DNA of 64,000 nt. Source: Roseovarius arcticus. Its GTDB lineage: Bacteria > Pseudomonadota > Alphaproteobacteria > Rhodobacterales > Rhodobacteraceae. This document shows positions 25,771 to 35,676 of the stretch, piece after piece. Both the position numbers and the translations under genes were made by a program. How positions within the stretch are numbered: position 1 is the first letter of the stretch; each line of letters starts with the position of its first letter. The stretch lies in assembly GCF_006125015.1 (NCBI RefSeq), contig NZ_SZZN01000001.1, positions 2,728,001 to 2,792,000 on the forward strand, given 5' to 3'. The notes under the pieces were generated by a model. That model was not told where the DNA came from and searched no databases. It saw nothing but the letters and a program-made list of their open reading frames with translations.

Positions 25771-27063
25771 ATGAGCACTGAATCCGGCGCACGCCACGTC
25801 TTTTTGTTCCTCCAAGGGCCGCACGGCCCTTTCTATGCTCGGCTGGGGCGGATGTTGCGCCGCGCTGGCGCCGAGGTATGGCGCGTCGGCTTTAATGCTG
25901 GCGACAGTGCGTTTTGGCCTGACAGGTCCAGCTATGTGCCCTATCGCGGTGCGCCAGATGACTGGACGGATACGCTGGGCGCCTTGCTAACGGACAAGCG
26001 CGTGACCGACATCGTGCTATATGGCGACACCCGCCCCATCCACGCCGAGGCGGTGAGACAGGCGCGCGCGCGCGGCCTGCGCCTACACGTCTTTGAAGAG
26101 GGATATATGCGCCCCTACTGGGTTACGTATGAACGCGGCGGCAGCAACGGAAACTCGCGTCTCATGGACCTTAGCGTCGCGCAAATGCGCGTCGATCTGG
26201 AACAGTCAGACATGGACAGCGCCCTGCCCCCGGCCAGTTGGGGCGACATGCGCCATCACATATTTTACGGCGCGCTATATCATTTCTGCGTCCTGGCGCT
26301 GAACCGCCGGTATCGCAATTTCAAACCGCACCGCGCAATTTCTGTGCGCAAGGAATTCTCGCTTTATCTGCAACGTCTGCTGCTAATGCCCGCGCAGGCG
26401 ATCGACCGGCGGCTGGCGACGTGGCGTATCCGTCATGGTGGGTTTCCCTATCATCTGGCGCTCTTGCAGTTAGAGCATGACAGCAGCTTTCAGATGCATT
26501 CGCCCTTCGCGACGATGGCCGATTTCTTGGAAACGGTCGTGACAGGTTTTGCACACGGTGCCCCGACGCATCACCATCTGGTATTCAAGGCGCATCCGCT
26601 GGAGGATGGCCGCGTGCCAGTGCGCCGCGATCTGCGCCGCCTCGCCCACGCGCATGGCGTTGCAGATCGTGTGCATTACGTGCGCGGTGGCAAACTGGCG
26701 AGGCTGCTGGACGAGGCACGCAGCGCGGTCACGGTTAATTCTACTGCCGCGCAGCAGGTGCTGTGGCGCGGAATTCCGCTCAAGACGTTCGGCCAAGCCG
26801 TCTATGATAAGCCGGAGTTTGTCTCCACCAAGCCTCTGGCAGAATTCTTTGCCGGAGCAGAGCGCCCGGATCGCAAGGCGTACACTGATTATCGCCGCTA
26901 TCTTCTGGAAACCAGCCAGATCGCAGGCGGATTTTACTCGGCGCGCGGACGGCGCCAACTCTTGCGCCAAGCGGTCGATATGATGCTAAGTGCGGACGAT
27001 CCCTATGATGCCCTGCATAGTGGCACCGCGGCACCGCGGCAACAGTTACGGGTTGTGACGTGA
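25771..27063 (+). CDS. kpsS: KpsS-like capsule lipid Kdo transferase
   Basis: A 430-residue protein of the capsule polysaccharide KpsS/LipB family. Motifs: FLQGPHGPFYARLGRMLRRAG near the N-terminus, LRLHVFEEGYMRPYWVTYE, HHLVFKAHPLEDG and the NSTAAQQVLWRGIP segment, all typical. KpsS adds the first beta-Kdo to phosphatidylglycerol, starting the poly-Kdo linker of group 2-type capsules; with KpsC this fixes the chain to lipid at the inner membrane. The frame opens at TTG 25741, but ATG 25771 gives the usual N-terminus. The wza/kpsD-like and kpsC genes follow on the same strand. Confidence 0.85.
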   Translation: MSTESGARHVFLFLQGPHGPFYARLGRMLRRAGAEVWRVGFNAGDSAFWPDRSSYVPYRGAPDDWTDTLGALLTDKRVTDIVLYGDTRPIHAEAVRQARARGLRLHVFEEGYMRPYWVTYERGGSNGNSRLMDLSVAQMRVDLEQSDMDSALPPASWGDMRHHIFYGALYHFCVLALNRRYRNFKPHRAISVRKEFSLYLQRLLLMPAQAIDRRLATWRIRHGGFPYHLALLQLEHDSSFQMHSPFATMADFLETVVTGFAHGAPTHHHLVFKAHPLEDGRVPVRRDLRRLAHAHGVADRVHYVRGGKLARLLDEARSAVTVNSTAAQQVLWRGIPLKTFGQAVYDKPEFVSTKPLAEFFAGAERPDRKAYTDYRRYLLETSQIAGGFYSARGRRQLLRQAVDMMLSADDPYDALHSGTAAPRQQLRVVT

Positions 27064-27186
27064 GGCATATGGCCCGTAGCGCTTTATTTTCATTTCCAAA
27101 TAGGCTAGCGTAAACGCTGATATACGCCGCGCAGACGGCGATACGACGACGACCGAGGCAGAAAATCAGGTCGAGGAGACCGAGCA

Positions 27187-28332
27187 GTGAACATCCAGAC
27201 AAGCCGATGGGCGCGGTCCATCGCCCTCGTGGCCGTTGCCATGATAGTGGCGTCATGCGGTATCCTTCCTCAGGTTGGACCTAATAAACGTCAAATTTAT
27301 GCCGGTTCCGTTGATCGGGAAGGCGATGCGTTCATCGTGTCGGTCAACGACCGCGTGACGCGCGCGACTGCCGTGCAGCCTGCGCTGGGATTTAGCGACG
27401 CGTTCCGTAATGCAGGCCAGCTTGGTTCCGATACGATCCGGCCCGGCGATACGCTAGGCCTGACGATTTGGGAGAACGTCGACGATGGCCTGCTGGCTGG
27501 CGAGGCGACAAACCAAACCGTACTGGAAGAAGTGCAGGTTGACGGCAGCGGGTTTATCTTTGTGCCATATGCCGGCCGTATTCGCGCGGCGGGCAACACG
27601 CCCGAAGCGATCCGCCGGATTATAACGTCCAAGTTGGACGAGCAGACGCCGGACCCGCAGGTTCAGGTTCGCCGCCTTGCCGGTGACGGTGCGACGGTGT
27701 CGCTGGTCGGCTCTGTCGGGGCGCAGGGCGTCTATCCTATCGAGCGGCCTACGCGCACTTTGGCGGCGATGCTCTCGGCTGCGGGGGGTATCGTGATACC
27801 GGCTGAAGTGGCGCAGATTACCGTTCTGCGCGGCGGTGAGCGTAGCAAGGTCTGGTTCCAAGACCTCTACAAGCACCCGGAATTTGATATCGCGCTGCGC
27901 GGCGGCGACCGTATCTTGGTCGAGCAGGATACCCGCGCCTTTACCGCACTTGGCGCCACTGGCGCGCAATCGCGCGTGACGTTCGAGACGCAGACGCTAT
28001 CCGCGATCGAGGCAATAGCGACTGTGGGGGGCCTTCAAGCGTCTGCTGCCGATCCCACCGGCGTCTTTATCTTGCGGAATGAGCCTGCGGCGATCGCAAA
28101 TCAGGTGCTGGGCCGCAGCGATCTCATCGGCGATCAGCGCCTCGTCTATGTGCTGGACCTGACCCGTCCCAATGGCATGTTCATGGCGCGTGATTTTTCG
28201 GTCCGCGATCAAGATACGCTTTATGTGACCGAGGCACCCTTCGCACAGTGGAGCAAGGTGATCGGCGCCCTTACAGGCTCGCTAGGCGTCGTTGCAAATG
28301 TCGATTCCGCCACGACAGCCTTTGGCGGCTAA
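27187..28332 (+). CDS. Polysaccharide export outer-membrane lipoprotein (Wza/KpsD-like)
   Basis: A 381-residue precursor with a lipoprotein signal: basic N-terminus, hydrophobic stretch and lipobox VASC with Cys24. The mature part contains the Poly_export motif (IRPGDTLGLTIWENV, VDGSGFIFVPYAGRIRAAG) and at least two SLBB-like repeats (VSLVGSVGAQGVYPIERPTRTL split over two blocks). It would form the periplasm-spanning and outer-membrane channel for capsule export. The protein sits between kpsS and kpsC; its stop overlaps the kpsC start by one base (TAATG). Confidence 0.88.
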   Translation: MNIQTSRWARSIALVAVAMIVASCGILPQVGPNKRQIYAGSVDREGDAFIVSVNDRVTRATAVQPALGFSDAFRNAGQLGSDTIRPGDTLGLTIWENVDDGLLAGEATNQTVLEEVQVDGSGFIFVPYAGRIRAAGNTPEAIRRIITSKLDEQTPDPQVQVRRLAGDGATVSLVGSVGAQGVYPIERPTRTLAAMLSAAGGIVIPAEVAQITVLRGGERSKVWFQDLYKHPEFDIALRGGDRILVEQDTRAFTALGATGAQSRVTFETQTLSAIEAIATVGGLQASAADPTGVFILRNEPAAIANQVLGRSDLIGDQRLVYVLDLTRPNGMFMARDFSVRDQDTLYVTEAPFAQWSKVIGALTGSLGVVANVDSATTAFGG

Positions 28333-30347
28333 TGCCTGCGCATGGCGAAAATGATCCCGCCGGGGCCGAGGGGCGCCGGCGGGTTTTCTATTTCAACGCC
28401 GGTTTTCTGCGCCAGCGCCGTCTCAGGCGCATCATGGATCTGGCCGGATACGACATGCGCCTCGGCTGGCCCGGCGCGGATGATCTGGTGGCCGTCTGGG
28501 GCCACAGCCCCTACGCTCACCGAGGCGAGGCAGCGGCGGCGCGCACGGGTGCGGGTCTGCTCCGGCTAGAGGATGCATGGCTCCGTTCAATCCACCCAGG
28601 CCGCTCGGGCAGCCCGCCCCTGGGCCTCTTGATCGACGGGCGCGGCGCGCATTTCGACGCATGCCGACCGTCGGATCTGGAGGTGCTGCTTGGCACGCAT
28701 CCGCTGGACGACACAGCGCTGATGGACCGTGCCCGCGCCTCAATCTCACGGCTGCAACAGGCACGCCTTAGCAAATACAACGCCCATGATCCCGCCCTGC
28801 CCTGCCCCGATCCGGGCTATGTTCTGGTCATCGACCAAACCTATGATGACGCCGCCGTGCGGCTGGGCGGCGCGGATGCGAACACATTTCGCGAGATGCT
28901 GTACTATGCGCAGGAGGATAATCCCGGCGCGCGGATCGTGGTGAAAACACATCCCGAGACGGCAGCGGGCCACCGCGCCGGATATTTCAGCACGGCCGAT
29001 AAGGCGGCCCATATCACCATCCTTGATACACCCGCCTGTCCTTGGTCCCTGCTGGAAGGGGCCACCGCCGTCTATACTGTGTCCAGCCAACTAGGGTTCG
29101 AGGCGATTTTTGCCGGACATCGCCCGCGCGTGTTCGGCCAGCCTTTTTATGCCGGCTGGGGCCTGACGGATGACCGCCATCCCTTGGCGCTGCCGCGCCG
29201 GGGCCGTACGCTCAGCCGCGCGCAGATCTTTGCGGCGGCGATGATCCTCTATCCAAAATGGTACGACCCCTTTCGCGATCAGCTCTGCGAGATCGAAGAC
29301 GCTATCGCCGCGCTTGAGGCCGAGGTGCGTAGTTTTCGCGAGGATCGCCTTGGCTGGGCTGCGCATGGCATGCGCCTGTGGAAACGCGGACCGCTACAGC
29401 GCGTCTTTGGCCGCCACAAACGGATGGTCTTTCACGGTGGCGCGCCAGAGCGGCGGCATATGGTCTGGGCAGGCAAGGCAGATCAGGCCCCCGAGGGCGC
29501 CGTGCGCGTCGAGGACGGCTTTCTGCGCTCGCGCGGTCTGGGCGCGCGGCTGGTGCCGCCACTCAGCTTGGTTCTGGACACGCGCGGCATCTATTATGAC
29601 CCCAGCCAGCCCAGCGACCTGGAGGCTTGGATTGCCCGCCGCGCACATATGCGCCCCGACCAGACCCGCCGCGCCGAGGCGCTGATGACACAGATCATTG
29701 CGCAGGGTGCGACCAAGTATAACTTGGGCGGCGCGGCCCCGGACCTGCCCAAGGGACACCGCATCCTGGTGCCCGGCCAGGTCGAGGATGATGCGTCAAT
29801 CCGGACCGGCGCAGGGCATATATGCACCAATCTGGCGCTGCTTCAGGCGGTGCGCGCGGCCAATCCGGATGCTGTGATCCTCTACAAACCCCATCCCGAC
29901 GTCGAAGCGGGCTTGCGGCCCGGCGCTATAACGCCCGGCGCGGCCGAGGAGTTGGCCGATATGGTACTGACCCGCGCCGATCCCGCCGCACTGCTGCGCG
30001 ATGTGAACCGGGTCTGGACCATGACGTCACTCTTGGGCTTTGAAGCGTTACTGCGCGAAGTTCCTGTCACGACCACGGGCGCACCGTTTTATGCAGGGTG
30101 GGGCCTGACTACCGATCTGGGCACGATCCCGGCCCGCCGCAGCGCACGGCCCGCGCTGGCGGGCCTCGTCCATGCCACGCTGATCGATTACCCACGCTAT
30201 TTCGATCCCGTGACCGGCCTGCCCTGCACCGCAGAACTGGTGTTGGAGCGTTTGGCAACGGGCACGGTGCCCCTGCCCAGCCCCGCAAACAGGGTATTGT
30301 CAAAACTACAGGGCCTCTTTGCGTCTCGTGCTGCGCTCTGGCGCTAG
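28332..30347 (+). CDS. kpsC: KpsC-like capsule Kdo transferase (two-domain)
   Basis: A 671-residue protein with two related halves, as in KpsC. Each half has a D-box pattern (LRLEDAWLRSI and VRVEDGFLRSRG), a DGRGAHFDACRPSDLE / DTRGIYYDPSQPSDLE block, a KTHPE / KPHPD phosphate-binding motif and an FYAGWGLT motif. The two halves are thought to be the alternating beta-2,4 and beta-2,7 Kdo transferases that build the linker. ATG 28332 overlaps the previous stop. Frame is open further upstream within the export gene, which I regard as non-coding overlap. Confidence 0.88.
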   Translation: MPAHGENDPAGAEGRRRVFYFNAGFLRQRRLRRIMDLAGYDMRLGWPGADDLVAVWGHSPYAHRGEAAAARTGAGLLRLEDAWLRSIHPGRSGSPPLGLLIDGRGAHFDACRPSDLEVLLGTHPLDDTALMDRARASISRLQQARLSKYNAHDPALPCPDPGYVLVIDQTYDDAAVRLGGADANTFREMLYYAQEDNPGARIVVKTHPETAAGHRAGYFSTADKAAHITILDTPACPWSLLEGATAVYTVSSQLGFEAIFAGHRPRVFGQPFYAGWGLTDDRHPLALPRRGRTLSRAQIFAAAMILYPKWYDPFRDQLCEIEDAIAALEAEVRSFREDRLGWAAHGMRLWKRGPLQRVFGRHKRMVFHGGAPERRHMVWAGKADQAPEGAVRVEDGFLRSRGLGARLVPPLSLVLDTRGIYYDPSQPSDLEAWIARRAHMRPDQTRRAEALMTQIIAQGATKYNLGGAAPDLPKGHRILVPGQVEDDASIRTGAGHICTNLALLQAVRAANPDAVILYKPHPDVEAGLRPGAITPGAAEELADMVLTRADPAALLRDVNRVWTMTSLLGFEALLREVPVTTTGAPFYAGWGLTTDLGTIPARRSARPALAGLVHATLIDYPRYFDPVTGLPCTAELVLERLATGTVPLPSPANRVLSKLQGLFASRAALWR

Positions 30348-30357
30348 AATGGCAAAA

Positions 30358-30390
30358 CGCCGCATACCTATGCAGGCACGCGGCGCTTTT
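30358..30390. terminator. Hairpin between kpsC and efp
   Basis: A 6-bp stem (CGCCGC / GCGGCG) with a long loop, followed by CTTTTAT on the plus side and preceded by AAAA, which would give a U-tract on the minus side. It lies between convergent kpsC and efp and could serve both. The stem is short, so strength is uncertain. Confidence 0.45.
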
Positions 30391-30425
30391 ATCGTTAGAT
30401 AAAACCTAAAATTTAAGCCCTCACT

Positions 30426-30989
30426 TCAGGCGCGCTCGGAATATTCCATGGTTTCTGTATTCACGATGATAGCCTCGTCCTGCCCAACGAAGGGCGGCAC
30501 CATCACCTTGACGCCATTGTCCAGAATAGCCGGCTTGAAGCTGTTGGCGGCTGTCTGGCCTTTAACCACCGGCTCAGTCTCGACGACCATGCAGGTCACC
30601 TTTTGCGGCAGTGTGGCGTTCAGCGCCTCATCCTCATGATATTCGATATGGATGGTCATTCCGTCCTGCAGAAATGGGCGACGCTCGCCCAGCAGTTCAG
30701 CAGGCAACTCCATCTGCTCATAGGTTTCAGTGTCCATGAACACCAGCATGCCATCCAATTCATAGAGGAATTGCTGGTCTTTCTGATCAAGGCGCACGCG
30801 CTCAACCTTGTCGGCAGAGCGGAAACGCTCGTTCAGCTTGCTACCGTTGCGCAGGTTGCGCATTTCGACTTGGGCAAAGGCACCGCCCTTGCCAGGCTTG
30901 ACGTGATCGACTTTTACAGCCGACCACAAACCACCGTTGTGCTCCAGCACGTTACCGGGGCGAATCTCGTTTCCGTTGATCTTGGGCAT
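30426..30989 (-). CDS. efp: Elongation factor P
   Basis: A 187-residue EF-P with the usual three domains. The tip loop is KPGKGGAF with Lys34, the lysine type that needs EpmA-like beta-lysylation, not the rhamnosylated arginine type. Domain III ends with [15 protein letters not shown] relieves ribosome stalling at proline stretches, which is relevant here since a proline-repeat ORF is present at 40 kb. It is a single gene; the 31.0-31.2 kb gap to the next gene upstream is its promoter. Confidence 0.95.
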   Translation of the reverse strand: MPKINGNEIRPGNVLEHNGGLWSAVKVDHVKPGKGGAFAQVEMRNLRNGSKLNERFRSADKVERVRLDQKDQQFLYELDGMLVFMDTETYEQMELPAELLGERRPFLQDGMTIHIEYHEDEALNATLPQKVTCMVVETEPVVKGQTAANSFKPAILDNGVKVMVPPFVGQDEAIIVNTETMEYSERA

Positions 30990-31205
30990 TGTGGCAAAAT
31001 CCTGACGAAAGGTTGATAGAATTCAGGCCAACCCTATATCTTGTGATCAGCAAGGGGGCAAGCCAACGATATGTCGTGCTGCAGGTGCAGCAGCCATGCG
31101 GTGATCGCATATCAGGTATGCATATCTGCTCTATCCGAATCGGACAGAGTGCTCCATAACGAGGCCTAAGCTGAAAACGCAAGACTAATAAAGCAAGGAC
31201 GAACC

Positions 31206-31529
31206 ATGAAGGATTTCGTTGACGGTGCCGCCTTCAATAACGAGCAAGGCAACCGGGCACGCAAACTTTTCGCAGCCGTTGTACTGGCCGCGTTAGACGA
31301 CGCCATTTCTGACGACAAGAAGTACGGCAACGGCCCTGACCAGATCGCACGCTGGGCACGGTCCCGCGACGGACGCGAAGTGTTGTCCTGCGCCGGGATT
31401 GACCCGAACGAGCGTGTTGTGTCGGGCCTGATGGACTTTGTGTCCAAGGGTGTTCGCACATCCGTTGCGCTGTCGCGCGAAGAAAGCGAGCGTCGTCATG
31501 CCGCCGCCGCACAGGCCGAAGCCGCCTAA
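31206..31529 (+). CDS. DUF6280-like small conserved protein
   Basis: A 107-residue soluble helical protein. The sequence KDFVDGAAFNNEQGNRARKL and YGNGPDQIARWARSRDGREV is, as I recall, highly conserved in Rhodobacteraceae and labelled DUF6280; no function is known. The strong conservation, single-gene setting and its own terminator suggest high expression. AAGGAC about 8 bp before ATG 31206 is the ribosome site. Nothing suggests secretion. Confidence 0.7.
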   Translation: MKDFVDGAAFNNEQGNRARKLFAAVVLAALDDAISDDKKYGNGPDQIARWARSRDGREVLSCAGIDPNERVVSGLMDFVSKGVRTSVALSREESERRHAAAAQAEAA

Positions 31530-31569
31530 ACTACGCTGCCTAAACTACGCTAGAGACTGCTGATGTCGA

Positions 31570-31595
31570 AGCCCTGCCACTGGCGGGGCTTTTTC
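31570..31595 (+). terminator. Rho-independent terminator after the DUF6280-like gene
   Basis: An 8-9 bp stem AGCCCTGCC / GGCGGGGCT (one G-T pair) with an ACT loop and a following run of five T residues lies 40 bp after the stop. It is a standard intrinsic terminator. Confidence 0.85.
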
Positions 31596-31650
31596 ATTTC
31601 ATCGCCGCGTAGTGCCGCCCTATAAGCGGGGCATGAATAGGGGGCGCTGG

Positions 31651-33105
31651 ATGGCACGCGCGATAATGATACAGGGCGCAGGCTCCAACGTGGGCAAGTC
31701 GATGTTGGTGGCGGGCCTCGCGCGGGCCTGTGTCCGGCGCGGGCTGAACGTCGCACCGTTCAAGCCGCAGAATATGTCGAACAATGCCGCCGTCACAGAA
31801 GACGGGGGCGAGATCGGGCGCGCCCAAGCGCTACAGGCACGCGCCGCCGGACGTGCACCGCATACCGACATGAACCCAGTTCTGCTAAAACCAGAGAGCG
31901 AGACAGGCGCGCAGATCGTTGTGCAGGGCCACGTCATCGGCAGTTGGCAGGCCCGCGCATACCCCGATCGTAAGGCCGACCTGATGCGCGCCGTCCTAGA
32001 GAGCTTCATCCGTCTGGCCGCCACTGCCGATCTGGTGCTGGTCGAGGGTGCGGGCAGCCCGGCAGAAATCAACCTGCGAAAAGGCGACATCGCCAATATG
32101 GGCTTTGCCGAAGCGGCAGGCGTGCCGGTCGTTCTAGTCGGCGATATAGACAGGGGCGGCGTCATCGCGCAAATCGTTGGAACGCAGGCCGTGCTGCCAC
32201 CAGAGGATGCATCCCACATCAAAGCGTTCGCGATCAACAAATTTCGCGGCGATCCGCTTCTGTTTGACGATGGCCTCACCGCGATTGAGAAGCGCACAGG
32301 CTGGCCATCTCTCGGTGTGATCCCTTGGTTTCAGGAGGCATGGCGCCTGCCGGCAGAGGATGCGCTAGATATCGTTCAGCGCCCCGGCGGTGCGTTCAAG
32401 GTGGTCGTACCGCGTCTTGGCCGCATCGCCAATTTTGACGATCTGGATCCGCTGAGCGCAGAGCCGGGCATCACCGTGCAGATGATTGAGCCGGGGCGCC
32501 CCCTGCCTGGCGATGCCGGGCTGGTGCTAATCCCCGGCAGCAAGTCGACCATCGCCGATCTGGCCGAATTTCGCGCCAACGGCTGGGATATTGATCTGGC
32601 CGCGCATATTCGGCGCGGCGGTCCGGTGCTGGGGATCTGCGGTGGCTACCAGATGCTGGGCCGCACAATATCAGATCCCGGCGGGGTCGAAGGGCCGGCC
32701 TGCACCGTCACCGGGCTGGGGCATCTGGATATCGAGACAGTTATGCAGCCGGAAAAACGGCTGTCGCTAACAAAGGGGAGCCATCCGGCCAGCGGCACAG
32801 AGGTGACGGGATACGAAATTCACATGGGCCGCACGACAGGCCCTGATTGCGCCCGCGCATGGCTGAGTATGGATGGTCGGCCTGAGGGGGCAGCCAGCGC
32901 AGATGGTCTGGTACAGGGCTGCTATGTGCACGGCCTGCTGGCGTCAGACGCATTTCGCGCGGTTTTCATGGCCGGGCTGGGCACCGCGTCGCAATTGCAT
33001 TTCGATAGCGGCGTCGACGAGGTGCTGGATGTACTAGCCGATCATCTAGAGGCCCACATGAATATCGATTTACTGCTTTCACTGGCGCGTGAGCCGTCCA
33101 TTTAG
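31651..33105 (+). CDS. cobQ: Cobyric acid synthase
   Basis: The 484-residue enzyme has an N-terminal dethiobiotin-synthetase-like ATPase domain ([20 protein letters not shown], a P-loop; [10 protein letters not shown], the substrate segment) and a C-terminal class I glutaminase-like domain with the cysteine in [11 protein letters not shown]. It amidates four side chains of adenosylcobyrinic acid diamide using glutamine and ATP in the cobalamin pathway. The frame opens at 31612, but ATG 31651 gives the conserved start and has a purine-rich site upstream. No other cob gene is in view. Confidence 0.93.
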   Translation: MARAIMIQGAGSNVGKSMLVAGLARACVRRGLNVAPFKPQNMSNNAAVTEDGGEIGRAQALQARAAGRAPHTDMNPVLLKPESETGAQIVVQGHVIGSWQARAYPDRKADLMRAVLESFIRLAATADLVLVEGAGSPAEINLRKGDIANMGFAEAAGVPVVLVGDIDRGGVIAQIVGTQAVLPPEDASHIKAFAINKFRGDPLLFDDGLTAIEKRTGWPSLGVIPWFQEAWRLPAEDALDIVQRPGGAFKVVVPRLGRIANFDDLDPLSAEPGITVQMIEPGRPLPGDAGLVLIPGSKSTIADLAEFRANGWDIDLAAHIRRGGPVLGICGGYQMLGRTISDPGGVEGPACTVTGLGHLDIETVMQPEKRLSLTKGSHPASGTEVTGYEIHMGRTTGPDCARAWLSMDGRPEGAASADGLVQGCYVHGLLASDAFRAVFMAGLGTASQLHFDSGVDEVLDVLADHLEAHMNIDLLLSLAREPSI

Positions 33106-33155
33106 GCGCCATCGCGCGCGCTTTGCAACCTCCACGCCGCCCGCATTTCGCAAAG

Positions 33156-34088
33156 TTAGTTCAGCTCTTGACTGGCCATCGCACGGTGAATCTCGCGGCG
33201 GACCAGCTTACGCACATTGCGGGTAATCCGCTCGCCCAATGCGCCCTGTAATTCTTGCCGGACAATATCAGCGACCAGATCACGCAACGCATCCTCGTCA
33301 AGGAAGTCGTCGTTGGCGCCCAAAAACTCTGCATTATCAGCCGCCTGCGATTCCGAGCGCTGCGCGTCGTCTAGGTCTTGCGTGCGATCGTCGACAGCGA
33401 AATTTTCAGGAATATCGTCCTCGGGTTGCTCTTGTGCCTGCCGTGATGCAGCCTCCTCCGGCGCGGGATCGTCTGCCTCATCCTCCGCTACGATCGCGGC
33501 GTCTTCGACGGCTTGTGCAATATCCTTGGCGCGAAGTTCGTCGGCTTTATCATTATCTTGCTCTGCGTCCGCTTCAGCCGTTTCGCTGTCGCCCAAATCT
33601 TCTTCCCACGGAAGCGGTGATCCAGTCTCGCCGGAATTTGCATCCGAGCTGGCGCCATCAGGGTCCCACTGATCACTCTGCCGCGCGACAACCTCTTCGA
33701 ATTCGGCAACGCGTGCCTTTAGTTCATTAGAACGGTCCAGCGGCGGGCCATTTTCATCAGGTGTTTCTGTGGCCAGATCTGTTTCTGTGGCCAGATCGTC
33801 ATCCGATAGATTGCTCTCTTGCGGGCTTAGTTCTGAAACCTGATCTGAGGGTTCAGCGACAAAGGGTGCAGGCGAATCGACGCGCAAAGAGGGGGTCAGA
33901 ACCAGCTTTTCTGGTTCATCCTGAGCTGCCTCAAACTCCTGCGCACCACTCACAGACGGCGCGTTGGCACCAACTGCCACCTCAGCAGGTTTCACCTGCG
34001 ATTTTGCAGGGCGCTCGTCGCTGGATACAAGCCGCCGGATGGATGACAGCACGTCCTCGATTTCGATATTCGTGACGGGATCGGACAT
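33156..34088 (-). CDS. PopZ-like acidic protein
   Basis: A 310-residue, very acidic protein. The N-terminal NIEIEDVLSSIRRLVSSDE resembles the N-terminal helix of PopZ (which begins with an EEILASIRRI-type motif) and the C-terminal LRDLVADIVRQELQGALGE, followed by a basic helix RKLVRREIHRAM, resembles the oligomerisation helices of PopZ/DUF2497. Between them lies about 200 residues of low-complexity sequence rich in Glu, Asp, Ala and Pro, as in PopZ's disordered linker. PopZ forms a polar microdomain that anchors chromosome origins. Frame opens at 34151, but ATG 34088 is the likely start. Assignment rests on these end motifs and is an inference. Confidence 0.55.
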   Translation of the reverse strand: MSDPVTNIEIEDVLSSIRRLVSSDERPAKSQVKPAEVAVGANAPSVSGAQEFEAAQDEPEKLVLTPSLRVDSPAPFVAEPSDQVSELSPQESNLSDDDLATETDLATETPDENGPPLDRSNELKARVAEFEEVVARQSDQWDPDGASSDANSGETGSPLPWEEDLGDSETAEADAEQDNDKADELRAKDIAQAVEDAAIVAEDEADDPAPEEAASRQAQEQPEDDIPENFAVDDRTQDLDDAQRSESQAADNAEFLGANDDFLDEDALRDLVADIVRQELQGALGERITRNVRKLVRREIHRAMASQELN

Positions 34089-34166
34089 GGTTTTTATCGC
34101 CCTCGTTTTTTGCCTCCTGCGCAGCTTACCTACGCGGCGCATTTCGCACAACAGATAGGCGCAGTT

Positions 34167-35624
34167 TTACTGATTTCCGATTTTGCGCAGCACACGGTCC
34201 AGCGACTTGCCACGTTCGCTTAGGGCCGCTGGCGCGTCCTTGACCAAGTTGTAATAGGCTGCTGGATCATAGCTTTGCACTGCCAGTTGCAGGTCGCGCA
34301 CCGTCAGCTCTCCGGTGGATTCCAGCACGGAATAGGCGGCGATAAAAACATCGGCCTGCGCCGAAATCTGGTTGGCCTGCGCGTCCAGATACTCCTGCTC
34401 GGCGTTCAGCACGTCCAATGTGGTGCGTGCGCCCAGCTTGGCCTCCTCATTGACGCCGTCAAAGGCGACGCGGCCGGCGCGCACCGCCTCGGCGGTTGCC
34501 GTGGCAGAGGCGCGGGCGGCTTGCAAAATGGCGTAAGCATTGCCGACATTCTGGCGAATCCGGTCGCGCGTGACGTGCAGCGCGCCCAATTGGGCATCGC
34601 GCTGGGCAAACGCGCGCCGCTTGGCCGAGGACAGCGCGCCCCCCTGATAGATGGGCCCGCCGATCTGAAGACCGAAGCTACCGCTATCGGCCGAGGTGTT
34701 TCCATTCAGGCGCTCGGTCACGCCAAGGCTGCCATTAAGCGAGACGCGCGGCTTCATCGCGGCCTCGGCCACCAAAACATTTAGCTTGGCCGTAGAAACG
34801 TCGTGCTGGGCGGCCAGCATATCTGGGTGGCTGCGCAGGGCGACCTGCTTGGCCGTCTCCTCGCTGCGCGTCAGTCTGGGCAGGCTAGGTGGCTGTGAGA
34901 TGTCACCGGGGCTCTTGCCCACGACAGCGATGTATTCCTCTATCGCGCGCTTCAGATCGCCCTCCGCAGTAGCAAGGTTGCTGCGCGACAGCGACAGGCG
35001 CGCCTCGGCCTGCGCGACGTCTGTGCGCGTCACCTCGCCCACGTCAAAGCGATCCTGCGCGGCGCGCAGAGATTCCCCGATAACGCGCACGTTATTGCGG
35101 CGTAGTGCCACAAAGCGCGTGTTGCGCTGTACATTCATATAAGCCTGAACAGCGCGCAGCAGCACCTGCTGCTCAATACTGACCAGCGACTGGCGTGTGG
35201 ACAGCACCAGTTCCTTGGCAGCGTCAATGGTCAGTTGCGTGCGGCCAAAATCATAGAGCAGCCATTCGGCGGTGATACCTGCGTTGAGATTGGTCGAGCC
35301 AGAGCTAGAGTTACTGAACGATGCACTAACACTGCTTCCGCTCCGGGTCTTGGAATAGCTGCGCGTCACGTCCGTGGACCAGCTAATGATCGGGCGCAGT
35401 CCAGCAACGGTGCCAGCCACATCCTCATCAGCGGCGCGCAGCAGGGCGCGGTTCTGCTCTAGCAGGCCACTGGTGTTGTACGCGCCGGCCAGCGCGTCTG
35501 CCAGCGTATCGGCATAGGCGGCAGGCGCTAAGGCGGCCATGACGGCGACGGCGATCCAGCCACGCGCCCGTCCAGCAATTGTGCCCGCCGGTTTGCGCCG
35601 TCCCGTGTGTGAGCGGATTGTCAT
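34167..35624 (-). CDS. tolC: TolC-family outer-membrane channel protein
   Basis: A 485-residue precursor. A Sec signal peptide covers the first 38 residues (basic MTIRSHTGRRKPAG, core IAVAVMAALAPAA, cleavage AYA). The mature sequence DTLADALAGAYNTSGLLEQ and two long coiled-coil OEP repeats (about residues 60-260 and 270-470) are standard for TolC. It forms a trimeric tunnel for drug efflux or type I secretion. The gene lies 52 bp after a protein-isoaspartate methyltransferase-like gene on the same strand, a pairing commonly seen in alphaproteobacteria. No efflux pump genes are in the window. Confidence 0.92.
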   Translation of the reverse strand: MTIRSHTGRRKPAGTIAGRARGWIAVAVMAALAPAAYADTLADALAGAYNTSGLLEQNRALLRAADEDVAGTVAGLRPIISWSTDVTRSYSKTRSGSSVSASFSNSSSGSTNLNAGITAEWLLYDFGRTQLTIDAAKELVLSTRQSLVSIEQQVLLRAVQAYMNVQRNTRFVALRRNNVRVIGESLRAAQDRFDVGEVTRTDVAQAEARLSLSRSNLATAEGDLKRAIEEYIAVVGKSPGDISQPPSLPRLTRSEETAKQVALRSHPDMLAAQHDVSTAKLNVLVAEAAMKPRVSLNGSLGVTERLNGNTSADSGSFGLQIGGPIYQGGALSSAKRRAFAQRDAQLGALHVTRDRIRQNVGNAYAILQAARASATATAEAVRAGRVAFDGVNEEAKLGARTTLDVLNAEQEYLDAQANQISAQADVFIAAYSVLESTGELTVRDLQLAVQSYDPAAYYNLVKDAPAALSERGKSLDRVLRKIGNQ

Positions 35625-35676
35625 TATATCGTCCTTTCGACAATCGGGCGCCTGGGCCCCGACGAAGATTTAAGCG

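Noticed and set aside
28248..28331. Upstream extension of the KpsC frame to 28248
   Set aside because: It lies within the export lipoprotein gene; ATG 28332 is coupled to that gene's stop.
31041..31200. Possible palindromes in the efp upstream region
   Set aside because: Repeated CAGGTGCAG and ATATCAG-like pieces are short and not arranged as a clear operator.
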